Below are positions 26,842 through 35,864 of a DNA stretch of 64,000 nucleotides, piece by piece. Position numbers and translations under genes: made by a program. The stretch spans positions 109,104 through 173,103 of the forward strand of contig CABIXF010000002.1 in assembly GCA_902362595.1 (NCBI GenBank), read 5' to 3'. A model generated the notes under the pieces. That model searched no databases, was not told where the DNA came from, and saw only the letters and a program-made list of their open reading frames with translations. This DNA is from Bacteroidaceae bacterium. GTDB taxonomy: Bacteria; Bacteroidota; Bacteroidia; Bacteroidales; Bacteroidaceae. Position 1 is the stretch's first letter, and every line of letters begins with the position of its first letter.

Positions 26842-26849
26842 TAACTTTG
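26842..26849 (+). promoter_or_regulatory. Promoter -7 element of the cobalamin locus
   Basis: TAACTTTG matches TAnnTTTG and sits about 7 bases before the first stem of the riboswitch. The -33 TTTG is missing at the expected distance. Confidence 0.6.
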
Positions 26850-26855
26850 CACCAG

Positions 26856-27018
26856 TCAAGTTTCCAATCGAAGCGTCGAACGGAATTAAAAGGGAATCCC
26901 GGTGAAAATCCGGAGCTGTACTCGCAGCTGTAAGTCCTATTAAAGTTTATCGCACTCTTTGCCACTGGTGAAAGCTGGGAAGGCGCGATAAGCGGGATGA
27001 GCCAGAAGACCTGCTTGA
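26856..27018 (+). promoter_or_regulatory. Cobalamin riboswitch
   Basis: Contains the conserved cobalamin aptamer landmarks in order: AAAAGGGAA, the B12 box GGTGAAAATCCGGAGCTG, GCCACTG, GGGAAGG and GCCAGAAGACCTGC (27001-27014). TCAAG (26856-26860) and CTTGA (27014-27018) can close stem P1. It lies 170 bases before the first gene of the B12 uptake locus and should switch the locus off when cobalamin is plentiful. The expression platform (27019-27189) is not obvious by eye. Confidence 0.93.
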
Positions 27019-27189
27019 TGAGATAGATTTAGTGACCACGGGATAATTGGCATTAGATTAAAATGAACAGAGGCTCGTCCACAGGCACCTATATTCTTTT
27101 TGATAACCGATTTCTCATTCGTTGCAAATCTGTCGCAATAAAAACGAATGTGTGTTTAAACTTTTTGTTTAACTTTTAATAATTAAGTT

Positions 27190-28158
27190 ATGAAAAAGAA
27201 TTTTAGATTCTTGGCAATGGCTGTTGTAGCAATGGCCGCCGCAGTGTTCACGGGATGTTCATCCGACGATGACTTCCTTGCTCCGTATGAGGAGAGTGCG
27301 ATTCAAACCCGCGCGATAAGTTCTACCAATGCGCTTATCGATTTTGATAACGTACCTTCCAGCGTAATGGCTTCTGACCAGTATGGAAACAATCTCTATT
27401 CTGCCACGGCCAACGGCAAGCAGGTAACGACCGGCTACATCACTCAAATCGGGCAAACCGGTACGTACATTCAGTTCCCGATTAACTATTTGGAACAAGA
27501 ATGGGTAAGCGGACAGCCTTGGGAATATGAATTTTGGAATGGTGGTTTTGCCATCTCTAATTTCCATAATCTGACACAGGGGGATTATCAAAACCAATGT
27601 AGCGTGTACTGGCCCAACGGCGGTCATAGCGGTAAAAATTTTGCTGTAGCTTTCGGTTATAGCGATTCATACAATGATTCACAAGCAACCTATGACAAAT
27701 GTGCGAAGATTTACCTGACCGATGCAACCGGCTACAGAGTCGTTACCACAAACACTCCTGTCAAGGGTACACCGAAATATGGTAAATTCAACAGCGTATG
27801 GGTTTGTAATACGACTTATACCTACTTAGTCATGAAGGATGGCAACTCGTTTACACAAGGCTCTTTGTCGGCACAAAAAGGATGGTTTAAGGTGGTATTT
27901 GTTGCGTTGGATGCGACGGGTAAACCTACAGGTAAGGAAGTAGAATACTATTTGGCAAACTTCGATTCCAGTAAAGATGCAGAATCAGGTTTGACCAATA
28001 AAATCCGTACCGGATGGAATCAAGTGGATTTAAGCGGTTTAGGTGACAGCGTATGTACTGTAGCTATCAATTTCGAAGGAAGCGATTCAAGCGCATACGG
28101 ATTGAACACTCCTGCTTACGTTGCTATAGACGATATTGATGTAACCGTAAACGAATAA
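27190..28158 (+). CDS. DUF4465 surface lipoprotein (BtuH-like)
   Basis: 322 residues with a lipoprotein signal (MAAAVFTGC, Cys at about 23) followed by an acidic SSDDD surface-export-like tail. The mature part is a DUF4465 beta-sandwich (NFAVAFGYSDSYNDSQATYD, WFKVVFVALDATGKPTGKEV, GWNQVDLSGLGDSV). DUF4465 proteins linked to B12 riboswitches in gut Bacteroides bind cobalamin at the cell surface; I believe some are named BtuH. It is the first gene after the riboswitch and is followed by a terminator at 28168-28214, so it may be made in excess over the rest. Confidence 0.8.
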   Translation: MKKNFRFLAMAVVAMAAAVFTGCSSDDDFLAPYEESAIQTRAISSTNALIDFDNVPSSVMASDQYGNNLYSATANGKQVTTGYITQIGQTGTYIQFPINYLEQEWVSGQPWEYEFWNGGFAISNFHNLTQGDYQNQCSVYWPNGGHSGKNFAVAFGYSDSYNDSQATYDKCAKIYLTDATGYRVVTTNTPVKGTPKYGKFNSVWVCNTTYTYLVMKDGNSFTQGSLSAQKGWFKVVFVALDATGKPTGKEVEYYLANFDSSKDAESGLTNKIRTGWNQVDLSGLGDSVCTVAINFEGSDSSAYGLNTPAYVAIDDIDVTVNE

Positions 28159-28167
28159 CATGAATTT

Positions 28168-28214
28168 GGGGCAAATGCTTTTTAACGGCAAGTGCAAAGT
28201 ATTTGCCCCTTTTT
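28168..28214 (+). terminator. Intrinsic terminator after the DUF4465 gene
   Basis: GGGGCAAAT (28168-28176) pairs with ATTTGCCCC (28201-28209), followed directly by TTTTT. The loop of 24 bases is long. It lies inside the B12 locus, so later genes need readthrough or another promoter. Confidence 0.75.
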
Positions 28215-28285
28215 ATTATATCCCAATGGAGATTGGAATCAAATACTTTCTTCAAGGGAATTTCAGCATTAAAATTATAAATATA

Positions 28286-30061
28286 ATGAAGAAGTATTTG
28301 CTTTTATTCTCCTTGACGATATTTCTATTTGCATGCAACAAAGACGAAGAAATATCGCAGGACGTGATATTGCCTCCTGTCATTGAGTTGGATAGCGAGG
28401 ACGGAATCTACGTTGTAAAGATAGGAAAAGAGGTCGTTATTGAGCCGACCTATCAGAATGTCGATTACGCCGTTTATTCATGGAAATGCAACGGTCGTAT
28501 CATTTCCGACGAGCCTCAATTGAAATACATTTTCAACGAATGCGGTTCGTATTACGTTACCCTGCGTGTGGATACGAGGGATGCCAGCACAGAGGAAGAA
28601 ATTCGTGTGGATGTCAATGAATTGGCTCCGCCCGTTATTTCATTGGTAACCCCCTCTATAGGGCTTAAAGTTGTCGCAGGACGTGAGTATATCCTTACAC
28701 CCGACATTCAAAATGCAGAAGGAGCTACTTATTTGTGGACTCTTAACGGAAACGAAGTCGGAACGGAAAATACTTATACATTCAAGCAAGATGAGTTGGG
28801 AACTTATGAACTGACCTTAACCGTAACAAATGAAGACGGACAATCAAAGAAGACAGTTTCTATTGAGGTTGTCGATAAACTTCCGATTGAAATCGTAGTT
28901 CCGTCATCTTTATATTTTACCGAGAATAATACCAAATACGTAGAATTAGGACGTACTTTGTTTGTCCGCCCCTTTGTATCAATAAGTGCCGAGCCTTCTT
29001 ATCAATGGAGTTTGGACGGGCAACCGATTGAGGGAGCCAATTCTTTGGTTTACGGTTTCAAACCCGCTAAAACCGGAGAACACACGCTTACCTTTACTGT
29101 GAAATACGACAATCAAGATACAAAAGCAGTGCTCACCCGTAATATTTCGGTCTCCGGTGTCGATGAAGTCAGTGTCAATATTCCGGTGAAATGTTGTGAA
29201 GCGGCCGGAAAAAGACCTTTTGCTGCCGGAAATTCCATTTACAGCAATAAAGTATATGAATTTGTTCCGGCTCCGGGACAATTTGTAAACGAAACGAATA
29301 CAGCAGGTTTCAATGGGGAAAGCACGCACGAAGCAGCCTGTGCTTACGCACAAAAACGTCTTGATAATGAACAATATGTTTCTCTCGGAGGTTGGGGAGG
29401 ATATATTGTAGTAGGATTCGACCACAGTATCGAAAACAAAGGCGGTTATGATTTTTCCATCAAAGGAAATGCCTTTGATTCGTCAAATGAACCGGGCATT
29501 GTATGGGTAATGCAAGATGTCAATGGAGACGGCTTGCCCAACGATGAATGGTATGAACTGAAGGGTTCTGAATATGGAAAACCCGAAACCATTCAGGACT
29601 ATGCCGTAACTTATTTCCGTCCCGGTCCCAACATGGACACCCAATGGCAAGACAACAAGGGAAATAAAGGGGCGATTGACCGTCTCGGCAACTATCACCC
29701 GCAAGAGTTTTATTATCCTTTGTGGATTGAAGAGGATTCCTATACGTTATACGGCACATGCCTGAAAGCACGTACCGAACAAAGCCCGTCGACAGGCATG
29801 TGGTCCAATAATCCGTTCGGGTGGGGATATGCCGATAATATTGGTGATGATATGCCCAATAAAGACAATCCTAACGCGGGAGCACTTGGAAACTATTTTA
29901 AGATTTCCGATGCGCTCAATATCGACGGCACGTCTGCAAACCTTTCCCATATCGACTTTATCAAGGTGCAGACCGGAGTCAATGTAAAAGCCGGATGGTT
30001 AGGGGAAAATTCCACGGAAGTTTTCAAGTTCTGTGATGAAAACAACAATAACGACAAATAA
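28286..30061 (+). CDS. PKD-type surface lipoprotein of the cobalamin locus
   Basis: 591 residues from the ATG at 28286 (MKKYLLLFSLTIFLFACNKDEE), which gives a proper lipobox (LFAC); the upstream extension overlaps the terminator. Three or four PKD-like beta domains (YAVYSWKCNGR, YLWTLNGNEVG, YQWSLDGQP, each with the YxW core) span about residues 30-300. The C-terminal domain (GYDFSIKGNAFDSSNEPGIV, DVNGDGLPNDEWYELKGSEY) has a DxNxDG-like calcium-binding loop. It probably handles or binds corrinoids on the cell surface together with BtuG (inferred from the operon). Confidence 0.8.
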   Translation: MKKYLLLFSLTIFLFACNKDEEISQDVILPPVIELDSEDGIYVVKIGKEVVIEPTYQNVDYAVYSWKCNGRIISDEPQLKYIFNECGSYYVTLRVDTRDASTEEEIRVDVNELAPPVISLVTPSIGLKVVAGREYILTPDIQNAEGATYLWTLNGNEVGTENTYTFKQDELGTYELTLTVTNEDGQSKKTVSIEVVDKLPIEIVVPSSLYFTENNTKYVELGRTLFVRPFVSISAEPSYQWSLDGQPIEGANSLVYGFKPAKTGEHTLTFTVKYDNQDTKAVLTRNISVSGVDEVSVNIPVKCCEAAGKRPFAAGNSIYSNKVYEFVPAPGQFVNETNTAGFNGESTHEAACAYAQKRLDNEQYVSLGGWGGYIVVGFDHSIENKGGYDFSIKGNAFDSSNEPGIVWVMQDVNGDGLPNDEWYELKGSEYGKPETIQDYAVTYFRPGPNMDTQWQDNKGNKGAIDRLGNYHPQEFYYPLWIEEDSYTLYGTCLKARTEQSPSTGMWSNNPFGWGYADNIGDDMPNKDNPNAGALGNYFKISDALNIDGTSANLSHIDFIKVQTGVNVKAGWLGENSTEVFKFCDENNNNDK

Positions 30062-30069
30062 AATTCATT

Positions 30070-32124
30070 ATGAACAAAATATATCATTTCATCCTATTCT
30101 GTTTCGCTACGCTCTGCCTTGCTGCATGTAGTGATGACGACCCTGAAGTAAGCGGAATAGACGGCAAGGATCACTTCATCTCCGAGTTTGCTCTAACTGT
30201 AGATGGCATTACCTATCAAGCCATGATAGTCGGGGACAAGATTACAGTTGAGATACCTTATAATACCAGTCTGAAAGGGGCTACCGTAGAGTATGCCCTT
30301 TGCGAGGGAGCCTCTATTAACCCGAATCCATCGACCATAGAGGATTGGGAGAATGAATGGAAATTCGTAGTTACCTCCAAAATGCAGGATAGCAAAGTAT
30401 ATTCCTATACTTATCAATATACAGACATCGAACAGAGCGGCAGCGTAGTACTTGCCACGCAAGCCGAGGTTGATAATTTTGCAAAGACAGGAATAAACAA
30501 AATCGAAGGCAGCCTGACCATCGGAACGGCAGACGGAGAAGAAATCACCAATCTGGACGGACTTGCCAACCTGAAACAAATCAGTAACTCCCTTGTCATC
30601 AATCCGTCTTACAAAGGAACGGATTTGACCGGGTTGGATAATCTGGAACAACTCGGAAGTTTCAAATTAGGTTCGACAACTTCTGCCAGTAAAAACATAA
30701 TGCTCAAAACGGTTAATCTGCCCTCTTTGCTTGGAGTGACCGGTGATTTTGTCGTTAACAGTTCTGTCATTGAAAAAATATCTATACCCAAAGTCGAGTT
30801 CATTGGTGAGGATATGTATATAACTTCCGATGCTTTACTTGATTTGGATGCAAATGCCGTTGAATCTGTCGGAGCTTCCTTAATTGTCAAAGGTTCGGTA
30901 GCACAAAAAGAATCAGCGACAACCGAAGCCATTGTTTTCTCAGCGCTCAAACAGGTCGGGAATGAACTTACAATCCAATATTTTCCCAAACTGCAAGGAA
31001 TTTATCTACCGGCATTGGAAAGTGTGGCCGGTACTGCCTCATTCTCCGATATGTCCTCCATCGGAAGTCTTGCAATGACCGAATTACATTCGGTTGGAGG
31101 ACTAACTATAAAAAATTGCAAAGAAATTTCCATTGTTGAACTTCCCGGTCTTATTTCCTGCGGAGAGACCAGTGTGGATGCGAATAAAGTCAATAAACTC
31201 AATATAGCTTCTTTGAAAGATGTACTCGGTGATATGACTTTAACTAATCTGCTCATAGAAGAACTGGATTTGTCCCAGATAAATTTTAACGGAAATACAC
31301 TTACCCTACAATGTAAGCAACTAAATAAAATCGTAGGATCGGAAACATTTAACGGTAGCCTTTTTCTACTTCCTAAAGATTGTCGATTGACAGAATTTAC
31401 GTTGGAAGGAATCTCAAATATACAGGGTGACTTCCAATGCATAGATTATTTTTATGTAAAAGAATTTGTTATGCCATTTATTCGTGTGGCAGGAGATATG
31501 ACTATTGCATTGAATTCGGGAAGTGTTAATACGGCGGCGGAAATCGAATTTCCTAAATTGCAGGAAATTGGAGGGACCTTAACATTAGGGACAAATAGGA
31601 ATGCAAATAATATTACCTTCCCGTTATTGAAAAAAATTCTCGGTTCATGTTCAGTTACGACTTACAAACTTAAGAATGATATTGAGTTTACCAATCTGGA
31701 AAGCATTGGAACGGATGGAGCTGATGCACAAATTAAGTTTGAGATTGAGGCTACTAATATTCTATGTCCCAAATTAAAAACGATAAATGGGAAGTTTGAT
31801 ATTGCAACATCTTCTTTTATGTTTGATATGGAAGTAGATAAAGTATCTTATCCTAACGTAGAATCAATATCCGAAAATCTTTCAATAACATGCCCGTATT
31901 CTGATTTTGGTTCTAATGGTATTTTGTCCATTGATTTTTCAGGTCTCAAATCAGCAAAAGGGATTAGTATAAGCGGGCAAGGAGATGTTACTGATTTCAG
32001 TTCTTTCAAATACCTGTTTGAAAACAATGTTCTAACAGGAGAATCTCAATGGTCTGTCAAAGAATGTGGTTACAACCCCACTTTCCAAGAGATGAAAGAC
32101 GGGAAGTACAAGCTTGCCGAATAG
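30070..32124 (+). CDS. L-domain-like repeat lipoprotein
   Basis: 684 residues with lipobox LAAC and an SDDD tail. After an N-terminal beta domain (about 35-115) there is a long array of receptor-L-domain-like repeats: alternating LxxxxxxL, 'leaf' segments such as ITNLDGLANLKQISNSLVI, and GDFVVNSSVIEKISIPKV. This builds a right-handed solenoid, as in leucine-rich-type surface proteins. It starts 8 bases after the PKD gene. AT-rich compared with BtuG and later genes. Binding role on the cell surface is inferred; the ligand is unknown. Confidence 0.75.
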   Translation: MNKIYHFILFCFATLCLAACSDDDPEVSGIDGKDHFISEFALTVDGITYQAMIVGDKITVEIPYNTSLKGATVEYALCEGASINPNPSTIEDWENEWKFVVTSKMQDSKVYSYTYQYTDIEQSGSVVLATQAEVDNFAKTGINKIEGSLTIGTADGEEITNLDGLANLKQISNSLVINPSYKGTDLTGLDNLEQLGSFKLGSTTSASKNIMLKTVNLPSLLGVTGDFVVNSSVIEKISIPKVEFIGEDMYITSDALLDLDANAVESVGASLIVKGSVAQKESATTEAIVFSALKQVGNELTIQYFPKLQGIYLPALESVAGTASFSDMSSIGSLAMTELHSVGGLTIKNCKEISIVELPGLISCGETSVDANKVNKLNIASLKDVLGDMTLTNLLIEELDLSQINFNGNTLTLQCKQLNKIVGSETFNGSLFLLPKDCRLTEFTLEGISNIQGDFQCIDYFYVKEFVMPFIRVAGDMTIALNSGSVNTAAEIEFPKLQEIGGTLTLGTNRNANNITFPLLKKILGSCSVTTYKLKNDIEFTNLESIGTDGADAQIKFEIEATNILCPKLKTINGKFDIATSSFMFDMEVDKVSYPNVESISENLSITCPYSDFGSNGILSIDFSGLKSAKGISISGQGDVTDFSSFKYLFENNVLTGESQWSVKECGYNPTFQEMKDGKYKLAE

Positions 32125-32149
32125 ATAACGAAACAATAAATTTTCTGCC

Positions 32150-32190
32150 AATCCTCGGTATGCTTACCGTAAGGTAAGCTGCCGGGGATT
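32150..32190 (+). repeat. Stable hairpin between lipoprotein gene and btuG
   Basis: AATCCTCGG...CCGGGGATT (one G-U pair) enclose a perfect inner stem GCTTACC/GGTAAGC with a GTAA loop. No T-run follows, so it is not a simple terminator. It may set the ratio of upstream to downstream mRNA, or be a REP-like palindrome related to the transposase-like gene at 33285. Confidence 0.65.
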
Positions 32191-32208
32191 AACTATAAAA
32201 ATAACGGT

Positions 32209-33288
32209 ATGACCTATCACCAATTGAAATATCTGCTATGGAGCGTAGTTGTCGGAGTGACACTATCCTTGACATCCTGCATGAAGTGGGACTACGGCGA
32301 TGCCGTGGAAGATTTCAACGCCACGGGAGCCGGACTGTTCATCACCAACGAGGGCAACTTCCAGTACGGCAATGCTACCTTGTCCTATTACGACCCGGCA
32401 ACCAAACAGGTGCAGAACGAAATCTTCTTCCGTGCCAACGGCATGAAACTCGGCGACGTGGCACAGTCGATGACCATCTACGACAACAAGGGCTGGGTCG
32501 TGGTGAACAACTCCCACGTGATTTTCGCCATCGACCTGAACACCTTCAAGGAGGTAGGACGCATCGAGAACCTGACCTCACCGCGCTACATTCATTTCCT
32601 AAGCGACGAAAAAGCATACGTCACCCAATTGTGGGACAACCGCATCTTCATCATCAACCCGAAGAAATACGAAATTACCGGCTATATTCAAGTGCCGGAC
32701 ATGACGATGGAAAGCGGCTCGACGGAGCAAATGGTGCAGTACGGCAAATACGTCTATTGCAACTGCTGGAGTTACCAGAACCGCATCATCAAAATCGACA
32801 CCGAAACCGATCAAGTAGTCGATGAACTGAAGGTCGGCATACAACCGACATCGCTGGTCATGGACAAGTACAACAAAATGTGGACGGTGACCGACGGCGG
32901 TTATGAGGGCAGCCCCTACGGTTACGAAGCCCCGTCGCTCTACCGCATCGATGCCGAGACCTTCACCGTGGAGAAGCAGTTCAAGTTCAAGTTGGGCGAC
33001 TGGCCCTCGGAGGTGCAGCTCAATGGCGACAGGGACAAACTCTACTGGATCAACAAGGCCATTTGGAGCATGGACGTGACAGCCAGCCATGTGCCGGTAC
33101 GTCCGTTCCTCGAATACAGCGGCACGATTTATTACGGACTGACGGTAAACCCCGCCAACGGAGAAGTGTACATCGCCGATGCCATCGATTACCAGCAGCA
33201 GGGCATGATATACCGCTACTCGCCCGAAGGGAAATTGATAGATGAATTTTATGTCGGGATTATCCCCGGTGCATTTTGTTGGAAATGA
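32209..33288 (+). CDS. btuG: Surface cobalamin-binding lipoprotein BtuG
   Basis: 359 residues, lipobox LTSC, followed by a DUF5074-type seven-bladed beta-propeller (GLFITNEGNFQYGNATLSYY, HVIFAIDLNTFKEVGRIENL, RIIKIDTETDQVVDELKVG, QPTSLVMDKYNKMWTVTDGG). BtuG sits over BtuB on the cell surface and captures B12 with very high affinity. Its stop overlaps the next gene (ATGA at 33285-33288). Composition changes to GC-rich here relative to the preceding lipoprotein genes. Confidence 0.9.
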   Translation: MTYHQLKYLLWSVVVGVTLSLTSCMKWDYGDAVEDFNATGAGLFITNEGNFQYGNATLSYYDPATKQVQNEIFFRANGMKLGDVAQSMTIYDNKGWVVVNNSHVIFAIDLNTFKEVGRIENLTSPRYIHFLSDEKAYVTQLWDNRIFIINPKKYEITGYIQVPDMTMESGSTEQMVQYGKYVYCNCWSYQNRIIKIDTETDQVVDELKVGIQPTSLVMDKYNKMWTVTDGGYEGSPYGYEAPSLYRIDAETFTVEKQFKFKLGDWPSEVQLNGDRDKLYWINKAIWSMDVTASHVPVRPFLEYSGTIYYGLTVNPANGEVYIADAIDYQQQGMIYRYSPEGKLIDEFYVGIIPGAFCWK

Positions 33289-33785
33289 AGAATAAATTGC
33301 GGCATATATACCATATTATTTTCATCACGAAAAGACAGGAGATGACGATTCCAATGACAACCAAAGGAATGATTCTCGATCAGATGGTACAAATTTTCAC
33401 AAGGAAAGGCTGTCATGTCTATGCCTGCAATGCTTTTCTCAATCATGTTCATATACTTGTAGAGATACCATCTCCCACGGACTTCGCAAAGATTATCAAT
33501 AAAGTAAAAAGTTCTACAGGCGTTGTCTATCGAAAATATCCGGAATATGCGGATTTTTCAGGATGGGCAGCCGGATTTGATTCGTTTAGCGTGTCATTCA
33601 ATGATCTGAATCGGGTAAAACACCACATTGAGAAACAAGAGACGGTTCATCAGGAACTTTCATTCGAGGACGAATACGACCAACTGCTTGAAGAAAACGG
33701 ATTCAATGCCTATCAAGATTTTATGCGGGCATCATTCTCTGCATATGCTGCGGTAAATAACCATATTAAAAACAAAAGGAAATGA
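33285..33785 (+). CDS. RAYT/IS200-type transposase relative lacking catalytic Tyr
   Basis: 166-residue Y1-transposase (REP-associated tyrosine transposase) family protein: HIIFITKRQ start, the metal-binding HxH in LNHVHILVE (His54, His56), and the family ending WAAGFDSFSVS...VKHHIEKQETVHQELSFEDEY. The family's catalytic tyrosine is in a VxxYIxxQExHH helix; here the position is His114. It overlaps btuG by ATGA at its start and btuB by ATGA at its end, so it is translated as part of the operon. No terminal repeats of an insertion sequence are seen. It is probably domesticated (inference). More AT-rich than its neighbours. Confidence 0.85.
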   Translation: MKNKLRHIYHIIFITKRQEMTIPMTTKGMILDQMVQIFTRKGCHVYACNAFLNHVHILVEIPSPTDFAKIINKVKSSTGVVYRKYPEYADFSGWAAGFDSFSVSFNDLNRVKHHIEKQETVHQELSFEDEYDQLLEENGFNAYQDFMRASFSAYAAVNNHIKNKRK

Positions 33786-35860
33786 CATATACAAAATATT
33801 TACTTTTCTCAATATTGGTTGTCTGTCCATCCGTGCTGTCTGCGCAGGGAATCACCCGGCGTATTCACCAGATAGACGAGGTGACCGTATGGGGCAAACG
33901 GCCGATGAAGGAAATCGGCGTGCAGAAGACGAAGTTCGATTCACTCGCACTGAAAGAAAATATCGCCCTCTCGATGGCGGACATCCTGACGTTCAACTCG
34001 TCCGTGTTTGTCAAGAGCTACGGCCGCGCCACGCTCTCGACCGTCGCCTTCCGAGGCACGTCGCCCAGCCATACGCAGGTGACGTGGAACGGGATGCGCA
34101 TCAACAACCCCATGCTCGGCATGACCGACTTCTCCACCATTCCGTCCTACTTCATCGACCAGGCATCGCTGCTGCACGGTACTTCATCGGTGAACGAAAC
34201 GGGCGGTGGACTGGGCGGTCTGGTCAAACTCGGCACGGCTCCTGAAGTCGCTGAAGGGTTCAACGCCCAGTACGTGCAGGGCATCGGCTCGTTCAAGACC
34301 TTCGATGAGTTCGCCCGCTTCACCTACGGAAGTGAGCGGTGGCACGTCTCCACCCGTGCGGTCTATTCTTCCTCGCCTAACGATTACAAGTACACCAACC
34401 ACGACAAAAAGATAAACATCTACGACGAGGATAAGAACATCGTCGGACAGTATCACCCGAAAGAGCGCAACCGCTCCGGGGCGTTCAAGGACCTGCATTT
34501 GCTTCAGGAAGTGTATTACAATACCGGGAAAGGCGACCGTTTCGGGCTGAACGCCTGGTATATCAACTCCAACCGGGAACTTCCGATGTTGACGACCGAC
34601 TATGGAGATGCAACCGACTTCGAGAACCGCCAGCGAGAACAGACGTTCCGCAGCGTCTTGTCCTGGGATCACATGAAAAGCAACTGGAAACTCGGCGTGA
34701 AAGGCGGTTACATACACACATGGATGGCCTACGACTACAAGCGTGAGGTCGCACCTGACAACTGGGCGTCGATGACCCGCTCCCGCAGCAAGGTAAACAC
34801 GTTTTACGGTCAGGCGGAGGGAGAGTATTCTTTGGATAAAAAATGGTTTTTCACCGCCAATGTATCGGCACACCAGCATTTGGTACGGAGCGAGGACAAG
34901 AACATCATCTTGCAGGACGGTGGCAAGGCCATCGTGGGCTATGACAAGGGGCGCGTGGAACTCTCCGGCTCCGTATCCGCCAAGTGGCAGCCGATAGACC
35001 GCTTGGGTATGTCGGTGGTACTGCGGGAAGAGATGTATGGTTCCGATTGGATTCCACTCATTCCGGCTTTCTTCATTGACGGTATCATTTCCCCGAAAGG
35101 AAATGTGATGCTGAAAGCATCCATATCGCGTAACTACCGTTTCCCAACTCTGAACGACCTATACTTTTTGCCGGGAGGTAATCCCAACCTGAAAAACGAA
35201 CAAGGTTTCAGTTATGATGCCGGGGTGAGTTTCGATGTCGGCAAGAAAGGCATTTACAAGTTGAGCGGCGGTGCGAACTGGTTCGACTCCTACATCGACG
35301 ACTGGATTATCTGGCTGCCCACCACCAAGGGCTTCTTCTCGCCCCGCAACGTAAAGAAGGTCCACGCCTACGGCGTCGAGGTCAAAGCGAACTTCGCCGT
35401 GCAGCCGGCGAAAGATTGGCTCATCGACTTGAACGGGTCCTATTCGTGGACACCCTCCATCAATGAAGGTGAGAAGATGTCGCCTGCTGACCAGTCAGTG
35501 GGCAAGCAGTTACCCTACGTGCCGAAGCACTCCGCATCGCTGACCGGACGGTTGTCGTGGCGGACTTGGGCGTTCCTTTACAAATGGGCGTTCTACTCGG
35601 AACGTTACACCATGTCGAGCAACGACTATACGCTGACAGGACACCTGCCCGAATATTTCATGAGCAATGTCTCGTTGGAGAAAAACCTGTTTTTCAAACC
35701 GGTGGACATCCAGTTAAAATTCGCCGTCAACAACCTCTTCAACGAGGACTACCTTTCGGTACTCTCGCGCCCCATGCCCGGCATCAACTTCGAGTTCTTC
35801 ATCGGCATTACCCCGAAGTTCGGGAAAAACAAGAAAAAGTCCGAAAATACAAATATGTAA
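33782..35860 (+). CDS. btuB: TonB-dependent cobalamin receptor BtuB
   Basis: 692 residues with a signal peptide (LVVCPSVLSAQG), a TonB-box-like DEVTVWG near residue 37, a plug domain (MADILTFNSSVFVKSYGRAT, VAFRGTSPSHTQVTWNG, GGGLGGLVKLGT) and a 22-strand-type barrel ending PKFGKNKKK with a short tail. It transports cobalamin across the outer membrane using TonB energy, receiving it from BtuG. It overlaps the transposase-like gene by 4 bases and lies 4 bases before btuF. Confidence 0.92.
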   Translation: MTYTKYLLFSILVVCPSVLSAQGITRRIHQIDEVTVWGKRPMKEIGVQKTKFDSLALKENIALSMADILTFNSSVFVKSYGRATLSTVAFRGTSPSHTQVTWNGMRINNPMLGMTDFSTIPSYFIDQASLLHGTSSVNETGGGLGGLVKLGTAPEVAEGFNAQYVQGIGSFKTFDEFARFTYGSERWHVSTRAVYSSSPNDYKYTNHDKKINIYDEDKNIVGQYHPKERNRSGAFKDLHLLQEVYYNTGKGDRFGLNAWYINSNRELPMLTTDYGDATDFENRQREQTFRSVLSWDHMKSNWKLGVKGGYIHTWMAYDYKREVAPDNWASMTRSRSKVNTFYGQAEGEYSLDKKWFFTANVSAHQHLVRSEDKNIILQDGGKAIVGYDKGRVELSGSVSAKWQPIDRLGMSVVLREEMYGSDWIPLIPAFFIDGIISPKGNVMLKASISRNYRFPTLNDLYFLPGGNPNLKNEQGFSYDAGVSFDVGKKGIYKLSGGANWFDSYIDDWIIWLPTTKGFFSPRNVKKVHAYGVEVKANFAVQPAKDWLIDLNGSYSWTPSINEGEKMSPADQSVGKQLPYVPKHSASLTGRLSWRTWAFLYKWAFYSERYTMSSNDYTLTGHLPEYFMSNVSLEKNLFFKPVDIQLKFAVNNLFNEDYLSVLSRPMPGINFEFFIGITPKFGKNKKKSENTNM

Positions 35861-35864
35861 CGAT

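Noticed and set aside
33285..33785. Complete active IS200-type insertion sequence
   Set aside because: No subterminal hairpin ends fit around it, the flanks are coding and overlap it by 4 bases on both sides, and the catalytic Tyr is replaced.
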